Source of the DNA: Rostrohypoxylon terebratum
Lineage: Eukaryota > Ascomycota > Sordariomycetes > Xylariales > Hypoxylaceae
DNA: 64,000 nucleotides
Assembly: GCA_022497145.1 (NCBI GenBank)
Contig: MU385867.1
Location: 248,001 to 312,000 of the forward strand
Direction: 5' to 3'
The notes beneath the pieces were generated by a model. It was not told the DNA's origin and searched no databases. It saw nothing but the letters and a program-made list of their open reading frames with translations. The position numbers and the translations under genes were made by a program. The number at the start of each line of letters is the position of its first letter. The stretch's first letter is position 1. Positions 10,610 to 21,185 of the stretch are shown here, piece after piece.

Positions 10610-11212
10610 TGTAGTAATGGCTTTGCAGTGCGAACTTCGAGGTGGAGATATGACTAGGTGCTTGTGTGTATAGAAGTAGAGAGAATGCTGCGTTGTGACT
10701 CAAAAGTACTGACTTATGTAGAGCTACTTATAGCTGCGACAATTCCAATGCCAAGCGTGCTGATATAGCACGCAACCTAGTCTACATTTCGATAGGAATA
10801 TACTTCCATAGTAAATGTACGGTGTGACACCCCTCTAACTAGGTTCTCTTAGACTTTCCACGCGAAGGTGTGGATACAGAGTTGCCACGATACATCCATT
10901 CCTAGCCTATCAGTCAGTGAAGGATCAATATCAAGTAGGTATGGCAATCCATGTCGACTTCCTATCTAGGTTCCGTACTCTTTTCATCCGTCACAAATCC
11001 CGCGACCTACATTAGGTCTTACGAATAATGCATCCCGTCGGTTCCTATCACAGCATCTAAGTGTTTACATCCGGTAAGGTACTTTTTTCTATCTTATTAT
11101 AAACTTCAATATAGGTAGTAGGTCAGTCTCATGGCCATTTTATTAGTTCAAATTTTGTAAATTTTAATCAAGCCAAATTTCTAGGAAGAGATCACTCGAC
11201 ATTGGTTCAGCA
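10610..11212. promoter_or_regulatory. Divergent intergenic region between KR-AE peptide gene and HxxHC protein gene
   Basis: About 0.6 kb holds both start regions. It is moderately AT-rich. I see no operator motif that I can name and no coding frame. Confidence 0.4.
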
Positions 11213-11922
11213 ATGATATTCAGACAGAATAGAACCGATCATTTCCAAGGCGTCAGATACGACCAGCTACAAGATCCCAGCTCTTCATCGCGATCCAACA
11301 AACAATCACTCAGTTCCAAGATATGGCTTTTCGTAGCAGGCATCGCCACCACAGTGGTTACCTTACTGGTCTTCCAGCTTGTTTATTCATCCTTTATACC
11401 GGAAGCAAAGACTCCCCAAGAGATTGAGGACGAAGAATGGAACCATTGCGGCCGTTCCAGCGTTGTAGCCATGTCCCGCGGTTGTCTCATGGAACCAAAC
11501 TTCTACGGATGGTTTCCGCCTCGTTGTATGTTCCCAGAACTTACCGAGAAGTATCCCGTTTTTGAGGATAGGACCTGGTACTCGGATGTAAACTTGACTG
11601 AAGAGGTACCCGTCAAAGATCTCTGGGAGGGGAAGCATGTCAAAATCTACACCAAACGGTTAGTAGTCTCCTGGACAACTCATCCGTACCACCGTTGTAA
11701 GCTGACTATCGGATGGCCAGGATGCATGGGGAACATTGCTTATTCCAATGGAGAAAGCTTCGCTATGGAATGGAGAATCGGAAGGAATTCTTAGACACTA
11801 AGACGTTTAGCGCTCATCACGCAAAGCATTGTGCTGACCAGCTGTCGGAAGGTTGCGAGGGCGTAAAAGATAAGACAGAGGTTGAGCTAGGATTTTACCA
11901 TTGTAAGAAGACAATTTGGTAG
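11213..11922 (+). CDS. Divergent UstY-like membrane protein with two HxxHC motifs
   Basis: Exon 1 (11213-11658) and exon 2 (11721-11922), with a 62-base intron (donor GTTAGT), give 215 residues. A short cytoplasmic tail is followed by one transmembrane helix at about 37-58. The lumenal part begins with a conserved Cys block (NHCGRSS...SRGCLMEP..YGWFPPRC). It then has HGEHC at 151-155, re-formed across the intron, and HAKHC at 182-186. The two HxxHC motifs and topology match DUF3328/UstYa, but the motif spacing is shorter and the Cys block replaces the usual UstYa core, so I treat it as a separate HxxHC subfamily. A peptide-oxidising role is inferred from the motifs and from its neighbours, the KR-AE peptide and the next UstYa gene. 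No catalytic residue is missing relative to the motif pair. Confidence 0.8.
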
Positions 11923-12401
11923 CGGGATGTCAAGGTTTAGTCTTGGCTTCAAGGTTTTGGAGCTATATGAATCCTTTCACGCCGTATAGTGTAGAATGAT
12001 GCGATGAAGAGGATTATAAGCATCTTATCAGTCGTAAGCAATGCTCATAAAGATAATCTATTGGTCTCATTCTTGCTGCAGTCCCGAGTAAAGATCCTTA
12101 CGATTCTGCTTACCTGCATGCCAATTACCTTCCTCATTCATCTAGAAGTGGGTAGTCCTGATCGCGTGCGACACCACCTGAAGATGGGGAAATAAGCTCT
12201 AGACCTTAGGCAACCGTAAGGTCCCTGAATGTTCTAGTAGTTCAATAGATATCTCGGATATAGCCGCGCAAAAGAATGTGCACTAGAGGGGACGTAGCAT
12301 ACATGCCTACCTTACAATTATTTCTCCCTAAAAACTTGTAATCCATCTTACGAGTATGTTCACATTAGACTAGGGATAACTTGGGAGAGGACAAATTATT
12401 C
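11923..12401. other. Intergenic between two HxxHC genes
   Basis: This holds the 3' end of one gene and the promoter of the next, both on the plus strand. A 63-residue frame at 12004-12195 has a Leu-rich start but no family features, and I do not call it. Confidence 0.35.
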
Positions 12402-13441
12402 ATGGCTTCCTCATTGGAGTATTCAGATACGAAAGATGAGTCGTCTTCAACTAGACTCCTCTCCTCTGATGACGAGCTTGAGTCTCCAAAAGTCGCATCC
12501 TCAAGATTCTGGAACACGACACGATTGATATTGTTCCTGATTTTCTCTCTCATCATTACCAATACTATAAGTATAATAATAACCCTCCAGGTCAGCCGCC
12601 GTCCTCAACGATGCCAGAGCGTTTCGGAACCTCCGGCCGGCGTAGCACCGCTACTTCGCGGTCTCCCTTCCGAAATAAAACCTACTCGTGTCAATACCCC
12701 ATTCTACAATAGAGAGAACAGTACATATCGCGAGCATGATTCACCATCTACTGAAGAAGCCTGGTTGGAGCTAACACAAATTCGTACGTTAATATGAGTT
12801 TGATTCTAGATGAAGTTTAACTAACACAAAGTTCTAGATGCCGGCATCTTGTTGGTACCCAAAGAAGAAGCTCAAGAATCTGGCATTGATCCAGAGATTC
12901 ATGCTTACTTCGATAATCCTGAGAAAGGACTTGTCGGCCATCCGGTTATCATTGAAGCGACTCATCAATTACACTGTCTGGTTCGTAGACTGCTACAACA
13001 GTTTCCTTAGCCGATTTAAATCGATACTAACCACATTCTCAGAATTTACTTAGAAGATATTCATATTTCAATTTCAATTACACAAGTGAAGCAGAGCATG
13101 TAGCTCTCTCAGAAACCACATCTTATTACCAAAGTCTCCACGTTGGTATGTTGAACATAGTTCCCAAAGAGACCCCCATAGAAATTTTCATACTAAATCC
13201 ATTGCCAGATCATTGTATAGAATATCTCCGATACAGACTCATGTGTACTGCTGATGTAGGAATTGTCCCATTCATATGGGCAGGTAAGAAGGGGCGCTTG
13301 ACGGCAGATATGGATCGCATGCACACGTGTAGAGATTACGAAGCGGTCCGGAAATTTGTGAAGCAGAATTCAATTCCTCGACCAACAAATGGAGAGGTCA
13401 AACCTAGGCCAGGGGATCATATTGTACATGATTATATCTAA
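12402..13441 (+). CDS. UstYa-like (DUF3328) oxidase, second copy
   Basis: Four exons (12402-12783, 12838-12980, 13043-13145, 13209-13441), all with GT-AG introns, give 286 residues. The ATG at 12402 opens a Ser/Asp-rich tail, then a transmembrane helix at about 41-61. The lumenal domain reads HAGILLVPKEEA, then YFDNPEKGLVGHP, then HQLHCL at 170-175, NLLRRY, and HVDHCIEYLRYRLMC with HVDHC at 208-212 re-formed across the last intron. Only this splice choice restores both HxxHC motifs and the family spacing. The protein is closer to mainstream UstYa than the 5496 gene in its DNPEKG block. Likely a secretory-pathway oxidase that modifies a ribosomal peptide; it is tandem with the divergent HxxHC gene at 11213. 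Some UstY pathways use two such proteins. Confidence 0.88.
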
Positions 13442-13996
13442 TACGCTTGATCAATGCACAGAACAAGGTAGGTTCTGCAATTTGGTCGTTGTTAATACAG
13501 GTATACCAATGGATAAATAAATTAATATCCCTACATAGGCGAACCTGTGTTGAATAATTTATTGCGTTTTTTCTTTGCCGATGATTTAAGAACATGACTG
13601 TCATATAATAAATCACATCAAAGACTTAACACGTGGGTCGCATCCTTAAAATCGCGATTTTACTTTCAGCTCAAATGAGTTATTCACTACCTGGTAGTCA
13701 TGTTCCGGCAATATTAGATGGAGTTCAGTTAATACCTACTGGTACGAATCCAAGATACCTAATATCTACTGAATCACAGACTTCCGAAGTATGCTATAGT
13801 GACAATACAATGATAATTTATTCCCTCTCTTATGAAAAAGCACTCTTCAATATTATTTATAGGTATATAACTTCTATTCCTCACAGAAGGATCTCCCCCT
13901 TTGGGACAAGAATCGAACAACCTACTCTGTACCCGATTTTCTCTCCTACTATAAGTATTACAATCAACTTGTTGATAGAATTTCTGGAAATCCACC
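13442..13996. other. Intergenic upstream of F-box gene
   Basis: An open frame crosses 13633-14025 but overlaps the F-box start in another frame, has no ATG at its head and shows no family signature. Otherwise nothing is seen. Confidence 0.4.
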
Positions 13997-15431
13997 ATGG
14001 CATCCCTCGAGAGTCTGCCAGTTGAGATCAAGATTGAGATATTGAAGCAATTGCCGGACATCAAGTCGCTCATTAATCTCATAAAGGTCTTTCCCGGCGC
14101 ATTTCGTGCATATTATGGATCTGAATTTAACCAGAATATAATTATTAAAAGTATCCTCGGTACAGAGCTTGGGGATTATTTGCCTATGGCAATCAAACGA
14201 CTAAACGTATTAAGGAAACCAGACAGGCCGTTGAGGCCTTACGATATCCATCCCGCTCCAGAATACAAGTCGATGATACAACAATTTTGCAATGAAGAGA
14301 GCCAGAGAAGGAACACCGGAAGGCCTATAGTGGAACTTGATTGGTTCACTCTCGAGAAGGCTGTCGAAATGTCGGCATTTCATACCGTTGCCTTGCAGTG
14401 GGTAGACATTTTAGCCAAATCCATATCGAGAGGACCATTCAATGGGAAAACGTTCGGATTTCTTACTCCATCGAGCATGGGATATCTTGATGACCAGGAG
14501 CGACATCGGGTTGCAAATATACTTTACGTTACCGAATTGGTCAGCATGCTGTTTCCTGTTAAATATCATTTCCAGTGGAGTGATGGTGACAGGCTTTGGC
14601 GTATCTTCTGGGCCGATTACAAGCCATGGGAGTATTGCCAATATGTGGAAATGCAGGGTGCCCTAACTGATTTATGCGAGAGTAGTAAGTGTTCCCATGT
14701 AGAACTGCATCAATTCTCATTGACCCTGATTAGAATTCTGGAAACATTATCTTTACTATAACACCCCAATTGGTATAAATCTTCGACTGGTGGATATAGA
14801 TATGATAACAACAATGAAGTTGCATCGTATCTGCCAGGTAGTTGCTCTTCAAGCAGGCCTCCATGCCTTATTGGACGTGGTCCATACGACGGGTCCTAGC
14901 GGTTCTGACTCGGGAAAAGATATCTATCAACCTCAGATCTTAGATGTTTTACGAGATCTCAATGCGGAAATTATGGATTGGTCTAGATATATTGAAACAT
15001 CTAGTACTTACGGCATTACGAGAGCCTACAAGTGGTGGCTCGGGTTGGGGTACAGAACTGAGCAAGATTATCTCGGCAAGACGGATCAGGTTTATTTTGT
15101 AAAGTTCACGAACAATCCCGAAGACCCGGACGGCATTGACGAAGCTCCATTGAGATGTTGGTTATTTGATCTTATGAGATACGGGCGGCGCCCGTCCCAT
15201 AACAACATCGTTAGATGGCCTCGCGACAATGGAACTTACGTTATGACTTCCTTCCTGAGTTCGTATCGCTGGGAATCACAGGGGTGGCAATTGCCCTCAC
15301 TTGCTGATCTTAAGAAAGAAGCAGAGCAGCATGTTCTAAATGAACGGGGCCATGTGATCCCCAGGCCTGAGATGTATTACGAGGCGCCTAATAGGTATGA
15401 GGTTGGAAACTATCCCGTATGGATTGACTAG
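13997..15431 (+). CDS. F-box protein
   Basis: Exon 1 (13997-14684) and exon 2 (14800-15431), with a 115-base intron (donor GTAAGT), give 439 residues. The start has a good context (CCACCATGG). The N-terminus MASLESLPVEIKIEILKQLP is a fungal F-box; the next residues (DIKSLINLIKVFPGAFRAYY) complete the motif. The rest is a family-typical C-terminal region with no named domain. F-box proteins are substrate adaptors of SCF ubiquitin ligases through Skp1; the target is unknown. It is the first of three F-box or F-box-like genes within 5.6 kb. Confidence 0.8.
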
Positions 15432-15661
15432 CGAAATAACTATATGTGAGAGAGAACAAGGGGAAAACTCGGAGAACTTGAAACGGAAGCTAAGGGTGAG
15501 CCATGGATAATAGGTCTTTTGCTAGTTTATTAGGAAAACTTGTATATTTAATTCTATATCATTCTATTGTGAACGCGAGCCACGCATGCACTCCACTAGC
15601 CTTTTTACTCCCTAAATCAAACGCAAAAACCAACGAAATAAAAATTTTATCCCCATTGTCA

Positions 15662-16444
15662 TTACGGTAGATGTAGCTGCGTTCTTAAGAACTCGGTCAA
15701 GCCTCTCTCGATAGAAGCTGACAGGGCCGCGAAGATGATCATATTCGTCGATGAAGGCGGTGGGCAATACTGAACATCGGGTAATACCTCCAACTCCTCG
15801 ATTCCCTTGACGCGGATTAACTCTTCAACCCAGTCTAGACTCTCGTGTTTGATCTCGAACAGGAGCTTGAGGTCATTGACAGTGAACTCCTTCGGCCCAT
15901 CCCAGGTAGTGTTGGGTCGACCGCCTTGTATCATCAGCCGGAGTTTCCTGATAGACGCATGGTTCTGTAGGAACCGACACACGTTCCTCCACTCGCTGCG
16001 GTCGTAATCGTACGGCGGTACCGGTCCCCGTTTATATAGCGAGATCTCTTGGATCAGTTGGCGACTTGGGGGCGTGAGATCCGAGAGGAAGGGCTCTACG
16101 GCTTCGATGTGGCTTCCGAAGTCGAACGTATGTCTGCCGTAGACTATGTACGCCGTTTCTTCGTATATCTTCTTGTTAACTCGCATAAGTGGCGCGCAGA
16201 AGCTGACTCCTTCTGTGTCAAGCTGGTACGTCGTCGCGTAGCAGCGACGGTGGAAAGATCGCTCCAGTACATAATACTTCGTCCTTCTTCGACTGTCTGT
16301 CTTCTCCAATTTTCCGGGCCCCTCGTTCCGTATTTGTAACTGCTTATGTCCGCTGTCGTCGAAAAGGTAATCATAGATCATCATACGGACCTCTGCCGGG
16401 GCGCGCATGAGAGGTGAAGCCTCCATTGCGTCTTTGTGTTTCAC
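15662..16444 (-). CDS. F-box-like fungal protein (DUF7730/2EXR type)
   Basis: An intronless frame of 260 residues starts at the ATG at 16444. Near the N-terminus, SPLMRAPAEVRMMIYDYLF is the F-box-like entry of a large fungal family. CAPLMRVNKKIYEETAYIVYGRHTFDF at about 83-109 is its second conserved block (cleaved small-residue, 'R.N..I..E....Y....F'). The C-terminal half has Leu-rich stretches around EFTVNDLKLLFEIKHESLDWVEEL. Function is unknown; ubiquitin-ligase adaptor activity is only suggested by the F-box-like start. It is convergent with the F-box gene at 13997-15431. Confidence 0.7.
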   Translation of the reverse strand: MKHKDAMEASPLMRAPAEVRMMIYDYLFDDSGHKQLQIRNEGPGKLEKTDSRRRTKYYVLERSFHRRCYATTYQLDTEGVSFCAPLMRVNKKIYEETAYIVYGRHTFDFGSHIEAVEPFLSDLTPPSRQLIQEISLYKRGPVPPYDYDRSEWRNVCRFLQNHASIRKLRLMIQGGRPNTTWDGPKEFTVNDLKLLFEIKHESLDWVEELIRVKGIEELEVLPDVQYCPPPSSTNMIIFAALSASIERGLTEFLRTQLHLP

Positions 16445-18045
16445 TAAGCTCTTAATGTGTTTCTTGATGTTTAGGTTGACAGTAGCTTTAATATTGTTAT
16501 AGGAACGGCTGATATGTTGTTTGAGAGGGAAAATGGAAGATAGAACTGTAAGGCGTTCGAAACCCGAAATTTACCTTGATGTTGGAAGCTCGATTATTAT
16601 ATATCTGACCAACCGGGTTCTCAATTGGGTCAACAGGGTCCTCCGCCATCGTCGAGGCTCGTCATTGGCCCACAACTATCTGCTTCTACCGAATTCGGTA
16701 AACACGACATAGACATATAATAGATGTGATTCGTCGGCGATACATTTGTTGCAGTTCGTCGTTGGTTATTTCACATGCTTGCCACGTCAAATATTATGTA
16801 AGCCACTCTAAATCAGCCACCTCCTATCTCGCACGGATATCCCCATTATGAGGCTGGACTATGACAGCGTGGCGCATTTTTTCACCTGTATTTTCTCATC
16901 GCAAACTGTTATGTCTGAATTGAATCGTAGGTACCTGGAAATTTATTGAAGCGTAAATTTGCAAGCGAGATCAGAAAAAAAAAATCGGTAACAGGATCAG
17001 TAATGTGAGGACAATATTTGCCCCACCGTACCTGCATGCGAAAACACGCAAAAGGATGCAGAATATGAGGTGATGCTATTTACCTTGGTAATAAAGCTAT
17101 CATATAGTTCGCTGTCGCCATCGAGGACGGACGGAAGGATGTACTCATCATACGTTAGCTGATTTGTTCCTGTATCAGTGGGGAAAAATAAGGGACATTC
17201 CGTAGACCGGTCCTGTAGATGCTCATGCACCTCTAAAACATGGCCTATCAAGAAGACTAGCTGCTATCATCTCATTTCTAACGTTTACCTAGCGGTCACT
17301 TAATCTGGATACCTTGATTCAACTTCTTATCCTGTGTTGGTCGACCGTGGGTCAAGATAGGAGAACCCGCGTCTTACGTATAAATGATGCCACATAGACG
17401 CGTTTTTGAGACCGGAAGTGAAAATAGCATCCCTAATACATCGTTCAATATTTCTTTTTTTGATTATGAATATGGATTGAGGACTTGATGCACACTAAAA
17501 ATAGATTGATTACATAATCGAAAAGTTTGGTAGGGTATATTTTCCATTGGGATCTCAACTACCTACTGGATGATTCTAATCACTAAACTCTTTGCTAATA
17601 GGTAGCAGATATGATATGATATTATTGAACCATTCTCAACATTAGATCTTAGTTTTGATATTTAAATGAGTGGAGAAGATGTAAAGCATTGTTAGAAAGA
17701 TAATATGAATAACTTACGTAAGGAATTAGTCATTCAAGCCCTTTATACACATGCTAGGTCTGACGTTCTTGGATTGTTACAATTACAAAGTCGAAAAGAG
17801 CTGTAAGTGGTAGCATGAGGCACTGTATACCAGGTAGGTAGGTAATGGGTGAAGACAAAAACCTCTTTGTATGCCTCGGGTTGTGCTTGGGAATAGCTAG
17901 GCTGCTAGGTACATAGAGGCTTGAGAAAGGTGGTCTAAGCTTGTTGCCTCGTTTGTCACATCAAAGAAAAATCTTTCATCAGTATCTTCATTTTTGCACT
18001 GGATTCCCAGTTAAAACTCGTTGATATAGGGTATAGACACACAAG
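16445..18045. other. Intergenic, about 1.6 kb, possible gene remnant
   Basis: On the minus strand, 16997-17251 holds an open frame with a plausible splice donor after SELYDSFITK, but I recognise no family and find no credible first exon. The remainder is AT-rich with poly-T and poly-A runs. I see no clear gene. Confidence 0.35.
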
Positions 18046-19587
18046 ATGGAGCAGCTCAGTCCGGAGATAATGGCTCTCATTGCCGCGCACCTCTGTGAAG
18101 TATCACAGACCCCTTTTCTGGACTCCTCTCCAGACTTTTCTCCAGACTCTTTCCCGGACCCTTTTCCCATTTCCCGTGCTCCCTACGCCGTTATTTCGCG
18201 TAGATGGCAGGATTTTGTCGAGCCATGGACATTTTCATCCATCAATCTAAGAGATACTGAGCTTGATACATTCGTCGAAATATTCGTCGATTCCAGGCGG
18301 CGTGGACTGTTGCGTCACCTTACTTACTACATCTGGCTTCCGACGGGCGGGCAATCCCGCGATGATTCCGCCGAGAATCAAACCGCCGTGAGTTATAGCA
18401 TTCTCAAACTTCTTAATGTCCTGAAGGACTGGGACGACACCGATGCAAGACTCGAGCTGCAAGTCTTTGCGATACACGACGATGACACAGTTAGAACAGG
18501 CATGAGTTTCGAATGTGATGTTACCATTGTAGGCTCTCCCACTCGGTACATAAGACTCGACGAGGTAGAGCTTCCTACCGTGCAGTGTGTCGTGTCTCTC
18601 GATATTGAGACGAGTCCCGATTGTGCACTGCATCCCATAGCCATGTGTCAGCTTGCAGGCACGTTCCCGCATTTAGAAAAGTTGACAATGGAAGTTCTCG
18701 ACCCGGTCAATAGACGGAGGAGGATGCGCAAAGATCATCGTCTCGCACTAGCTGCCGGTCTCGCGACGCTCAAGCTCCCAAAGCTCACGCACCTTTCCAT
18801 ACATCGAGCAACCACCACAGACATCCGCAACCACAATTTTAGGTGTGGAGACTTTGAAGAAGACGGTTTCGACGCCCTAAATGACGCCCTAAGGGAACTA
18901 TCACAGACTACTCCATTGACTGACCTGGTCCTCACCAATATTCTCATATCGTCGGACCTCTTTCGCAGTCGCCGCACTGCCGATCCCGATTCGTCAATAT
19001 GGCCCACATTACGGAATTTCAGCATCAAGGCAGGAATCAATGCGCCCAACGGCCGATGGTATTACACAGGAGATCCGGACGCGGTGGAGCCAGGCAGAGG
19101 GTCCTCTTATGGAGATGACGATGGCGAGCCATCTGAATCAGAGGAGCTTGAAGATTATGACCCGGAAGCCAACGGGGTTCGGCCTGGTCATCACTGGCGC
19201 ACTCAGCCGGACCCGGGTCCCTTTAACGCGCTAGTGAAGGACATGGCGGATGCTGTGCTGAGGATGCCGCAGCTTCGGACGGGCACTCTAGATATCGGTC
19301 CTCATGACGGCTATCCTGACGAAACAATCTTTAAATGCGCTGAAGCTACTTACACTTTCGACGATAGACCTGATCAACAGTCAGACTCTGACGAGGAGAA
19401 AGCCACACGGAGGTGGCATGTCTGGGTGGGGGAAAATTCAGAATGGGAGGTGCCCACGGACGTGAAGGTCCTATGGACAGAATGGCTAGGCGATAGTGGT
19501 AAATTTGCTATTAGTCGCTGGTATTTCGAACAAAATATTTGCGAAGGGAAAACCTTGGAATACTCGGTTTCAGGGACCTACGCGTAG
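18046..19587 (+). CDS. F-box protein, intronless
   Basis: A single 513-residue frame starts at the ATG at 18046. The N-terminus MEQLSPEIMALIAAHLCE is an F-box-like helix. A low-complexity insert (DSSPDFSPDSFPDPFP) and APYAVISRRWQDFVEPWTFSSINL follow, a pattern typical of fungal F-box proteins with leucine-rich C-terminal parts. The middle (ILKLLNVLKDW, LTHLSIHRATT, LTDLVLTNILISSDLF) looks leucine-rich. An acidic linker lies around residues 350-375 (GDDDGEPSESEELEDYD). The likely role is as an SCF substrate adaptor; the target is unknown. Confidence 0.75.
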   Translation: MEQLSPEIMALIAAHLCEVSQTPFLDSSPDFSPDSFPDPFPISRAPYAVISRRWQDFVEPWTFSSINLRDTELDTFVEIFVDSRRRGLLRHLTYYIWLPTGGQSRDDSAENQTAVSYSILKLLNVLKDWDDTDARLELQVFAIHDDDTVRTGMSFECDVTIVGSPTRYIRLDEVELPTVQCVVSLDIETSPDCALHPIAMCQLAGTFPHLEKLTMEVLDPVNRRRRMRKDHRLALAAGLATLKLPKLTHLSIHRATTTDIRNHNFRCGDFEEDGFDALNDALRELSQTTPLTDLVLTNILISSDLFRSRRTADPDSSIWPTLRNFSIKAGINAPNGRWYYTGDPDAVEPGRGSSYGDDDGEPSESEELEDYDPEANGVRPGHHWRTQPDPGPFNALVKDMADAVLRMPQLRTGTLDIGPHDGYPDETIFKCAEATYTFDDRPDQQSDSDEEKATRRWHVWVGENSEWEVPTDVKVLWTEWLGDSGKFAISRWYFEQNICEGKTLEYSVSGTYA

Positions 19588-21185
19588 ATCTCCTCGAGGC
19601 CCTGGCCGAAATATCAATATCGTCGTTCCATAATGTTTACAGATCTTAATCAGCGCAAATTCCCACGCTACTATTGGAGCCATTGGCCCTTGCAGTACGG
19701 CGGTGGGCGGAAAAGGCCATCTTGGAATTTTGCGGTATGTCCAGTGATCAAATTTTACAGCAGTATTCCAGGTCAGTTCCTTCTAGGCTCAGTGGGGATG
19801 CCTCGCTATAATTTTAGGGCCTCGGGACACTAAAGGCCCCATGACCGTAACCTCCAGCGTGTAGTTAGTGGTTTTGTGGCTTGCTGCTAGGTACAATACA
19901 CAACAGGCGCTTTTTTACGAGCTATGCCTGCACCATAGGACTTTATTTAGTACTAGTTATAGCGGCTTGTTCCAGACGCGCACCTTGTACTATGGAATGG
20001 CGTACCCCGGAGGATAGAATGTTAGATTGGCTTAACCCTAACCCTAACCCTAACCCCATGTCTTGCAAGATTATTTCCTTCTAGAAAATGATTATATACC
20101 TACCTGCTTAAACTTTACAAAGTACTCATAATTAGGCATGTATCAAAATAGATCTAATTCACCCAGAGTCTGGGAAACGAGAAAGTAAATAGCTCGTCGA
20201 TACGTTTCTCCGATCAGATGTGAGCCAATAAATTTTGCAATTCAAGGGAGGGTATCACAAATCTCCTTAAGCACCGACATGATCCTTCATTCAAAAAGAA
20301 TTCATGTAGGTACGGTAAACTCCGTCGCTAGGTATGCATCGTGAATTTGGTGGTGGCTTTTGTTCGTTCCTGCGCTGCGCTACCTCTATGATAATGAGTC
20401 CAGCCACAAAATAGGTAACGCGTCAGCGTCTCACCCGTTACATCTTGTGACCTCTTTTGAAATTCCGCTTGAGGTTGATTCGTCCCATCGGAATGTCATT
20501 TATAGCTCTGGCGTCGTGACTAAGCCAAGCGAAAACTCCTCTATTGCCTTGCAATCTACGCAGTGACGTTGGGAAGACGGTATCGTTCCGCTCCCCCCCT
20601 GGACGCTCACCAGATCACCACGCGTCCGAAGGTCCGGAGCGTTTGTGACGGCTAGATGAGCCAGGATATTCTATGCGACATGCGCGGGAGCGGTAGACTA
20701 CCCGTTTGCGACCCCAGCAATCATGAAGTACCTGACGCAGCCTAACTTTCAGCTGTGGCGTCCGACCCAAGTCTTCTCCTTCCGAAATGGGCAGCGTAGC
20801 CAATGGTCGCGTATCCCTAAGCGCACTCGCATGGAGCTAACGGTCTACCCCAGGCAGCGGCTGAACGTGGCTATCTGGACCTGTCTGCACCGTAGTAAGG
20901 CGCACAGATGGGCAGATCCCCAAGGCAAAACGGGAGATGTTGCGAACCGCGAGAATGGGTAAAATAGAAAACAGTTTAGGGGAGATGTAGGAGGGAATTG
21001 GGGGCATCACAGACGCGGAGATTACTTATGTATGTCGGTAAGGGCGTGGTTCGCGACACTCAGATCCTGGCCTTTCCTCCCCCCTTATCCCACAGAAAAG
21101 ATAGGAAATTATAACTGCAGTTCTCCGCAGTCCTTCTGATTGAGTTTGATTTTACTTTCGTTTGTCATGTAAGTCGTTTCTCATA
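19588..21185. other. Intergenic with interstitial telomere-like repeat
   Basis: About 1.6 kb has no supportable gene. It contains a short CCCTAA array (20032-20056). A 79-residue plus-strand frame at 20723-20962 has no family features. Confidence 0.45.
20032..20056. repeat. Interstitial telomere-type (CCCTAA)n repeat
   Basis: Four consecutive units of the fungal telomere hexamer (TTAGGG on the minus strand) lie in intergenic DNA. The run is short and flanked by unique sequence with genes on both sides, so it is internal, not a chromosome end. Confidence 0.85.

Noticed and set aside
13633..14025. Plus-strand frame upstream of the F-box gene
   Set aside because: No ATG at its head, no domain, and it overlaps the well-supported F-box start in a different frame.
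20032..20056. True chromosome end
   Set aside because: Only about four repeats with unique genes on both sides.
20723..20962. 79-codon frame
   Set aside because: No signal peptide, domain or splice evidence.
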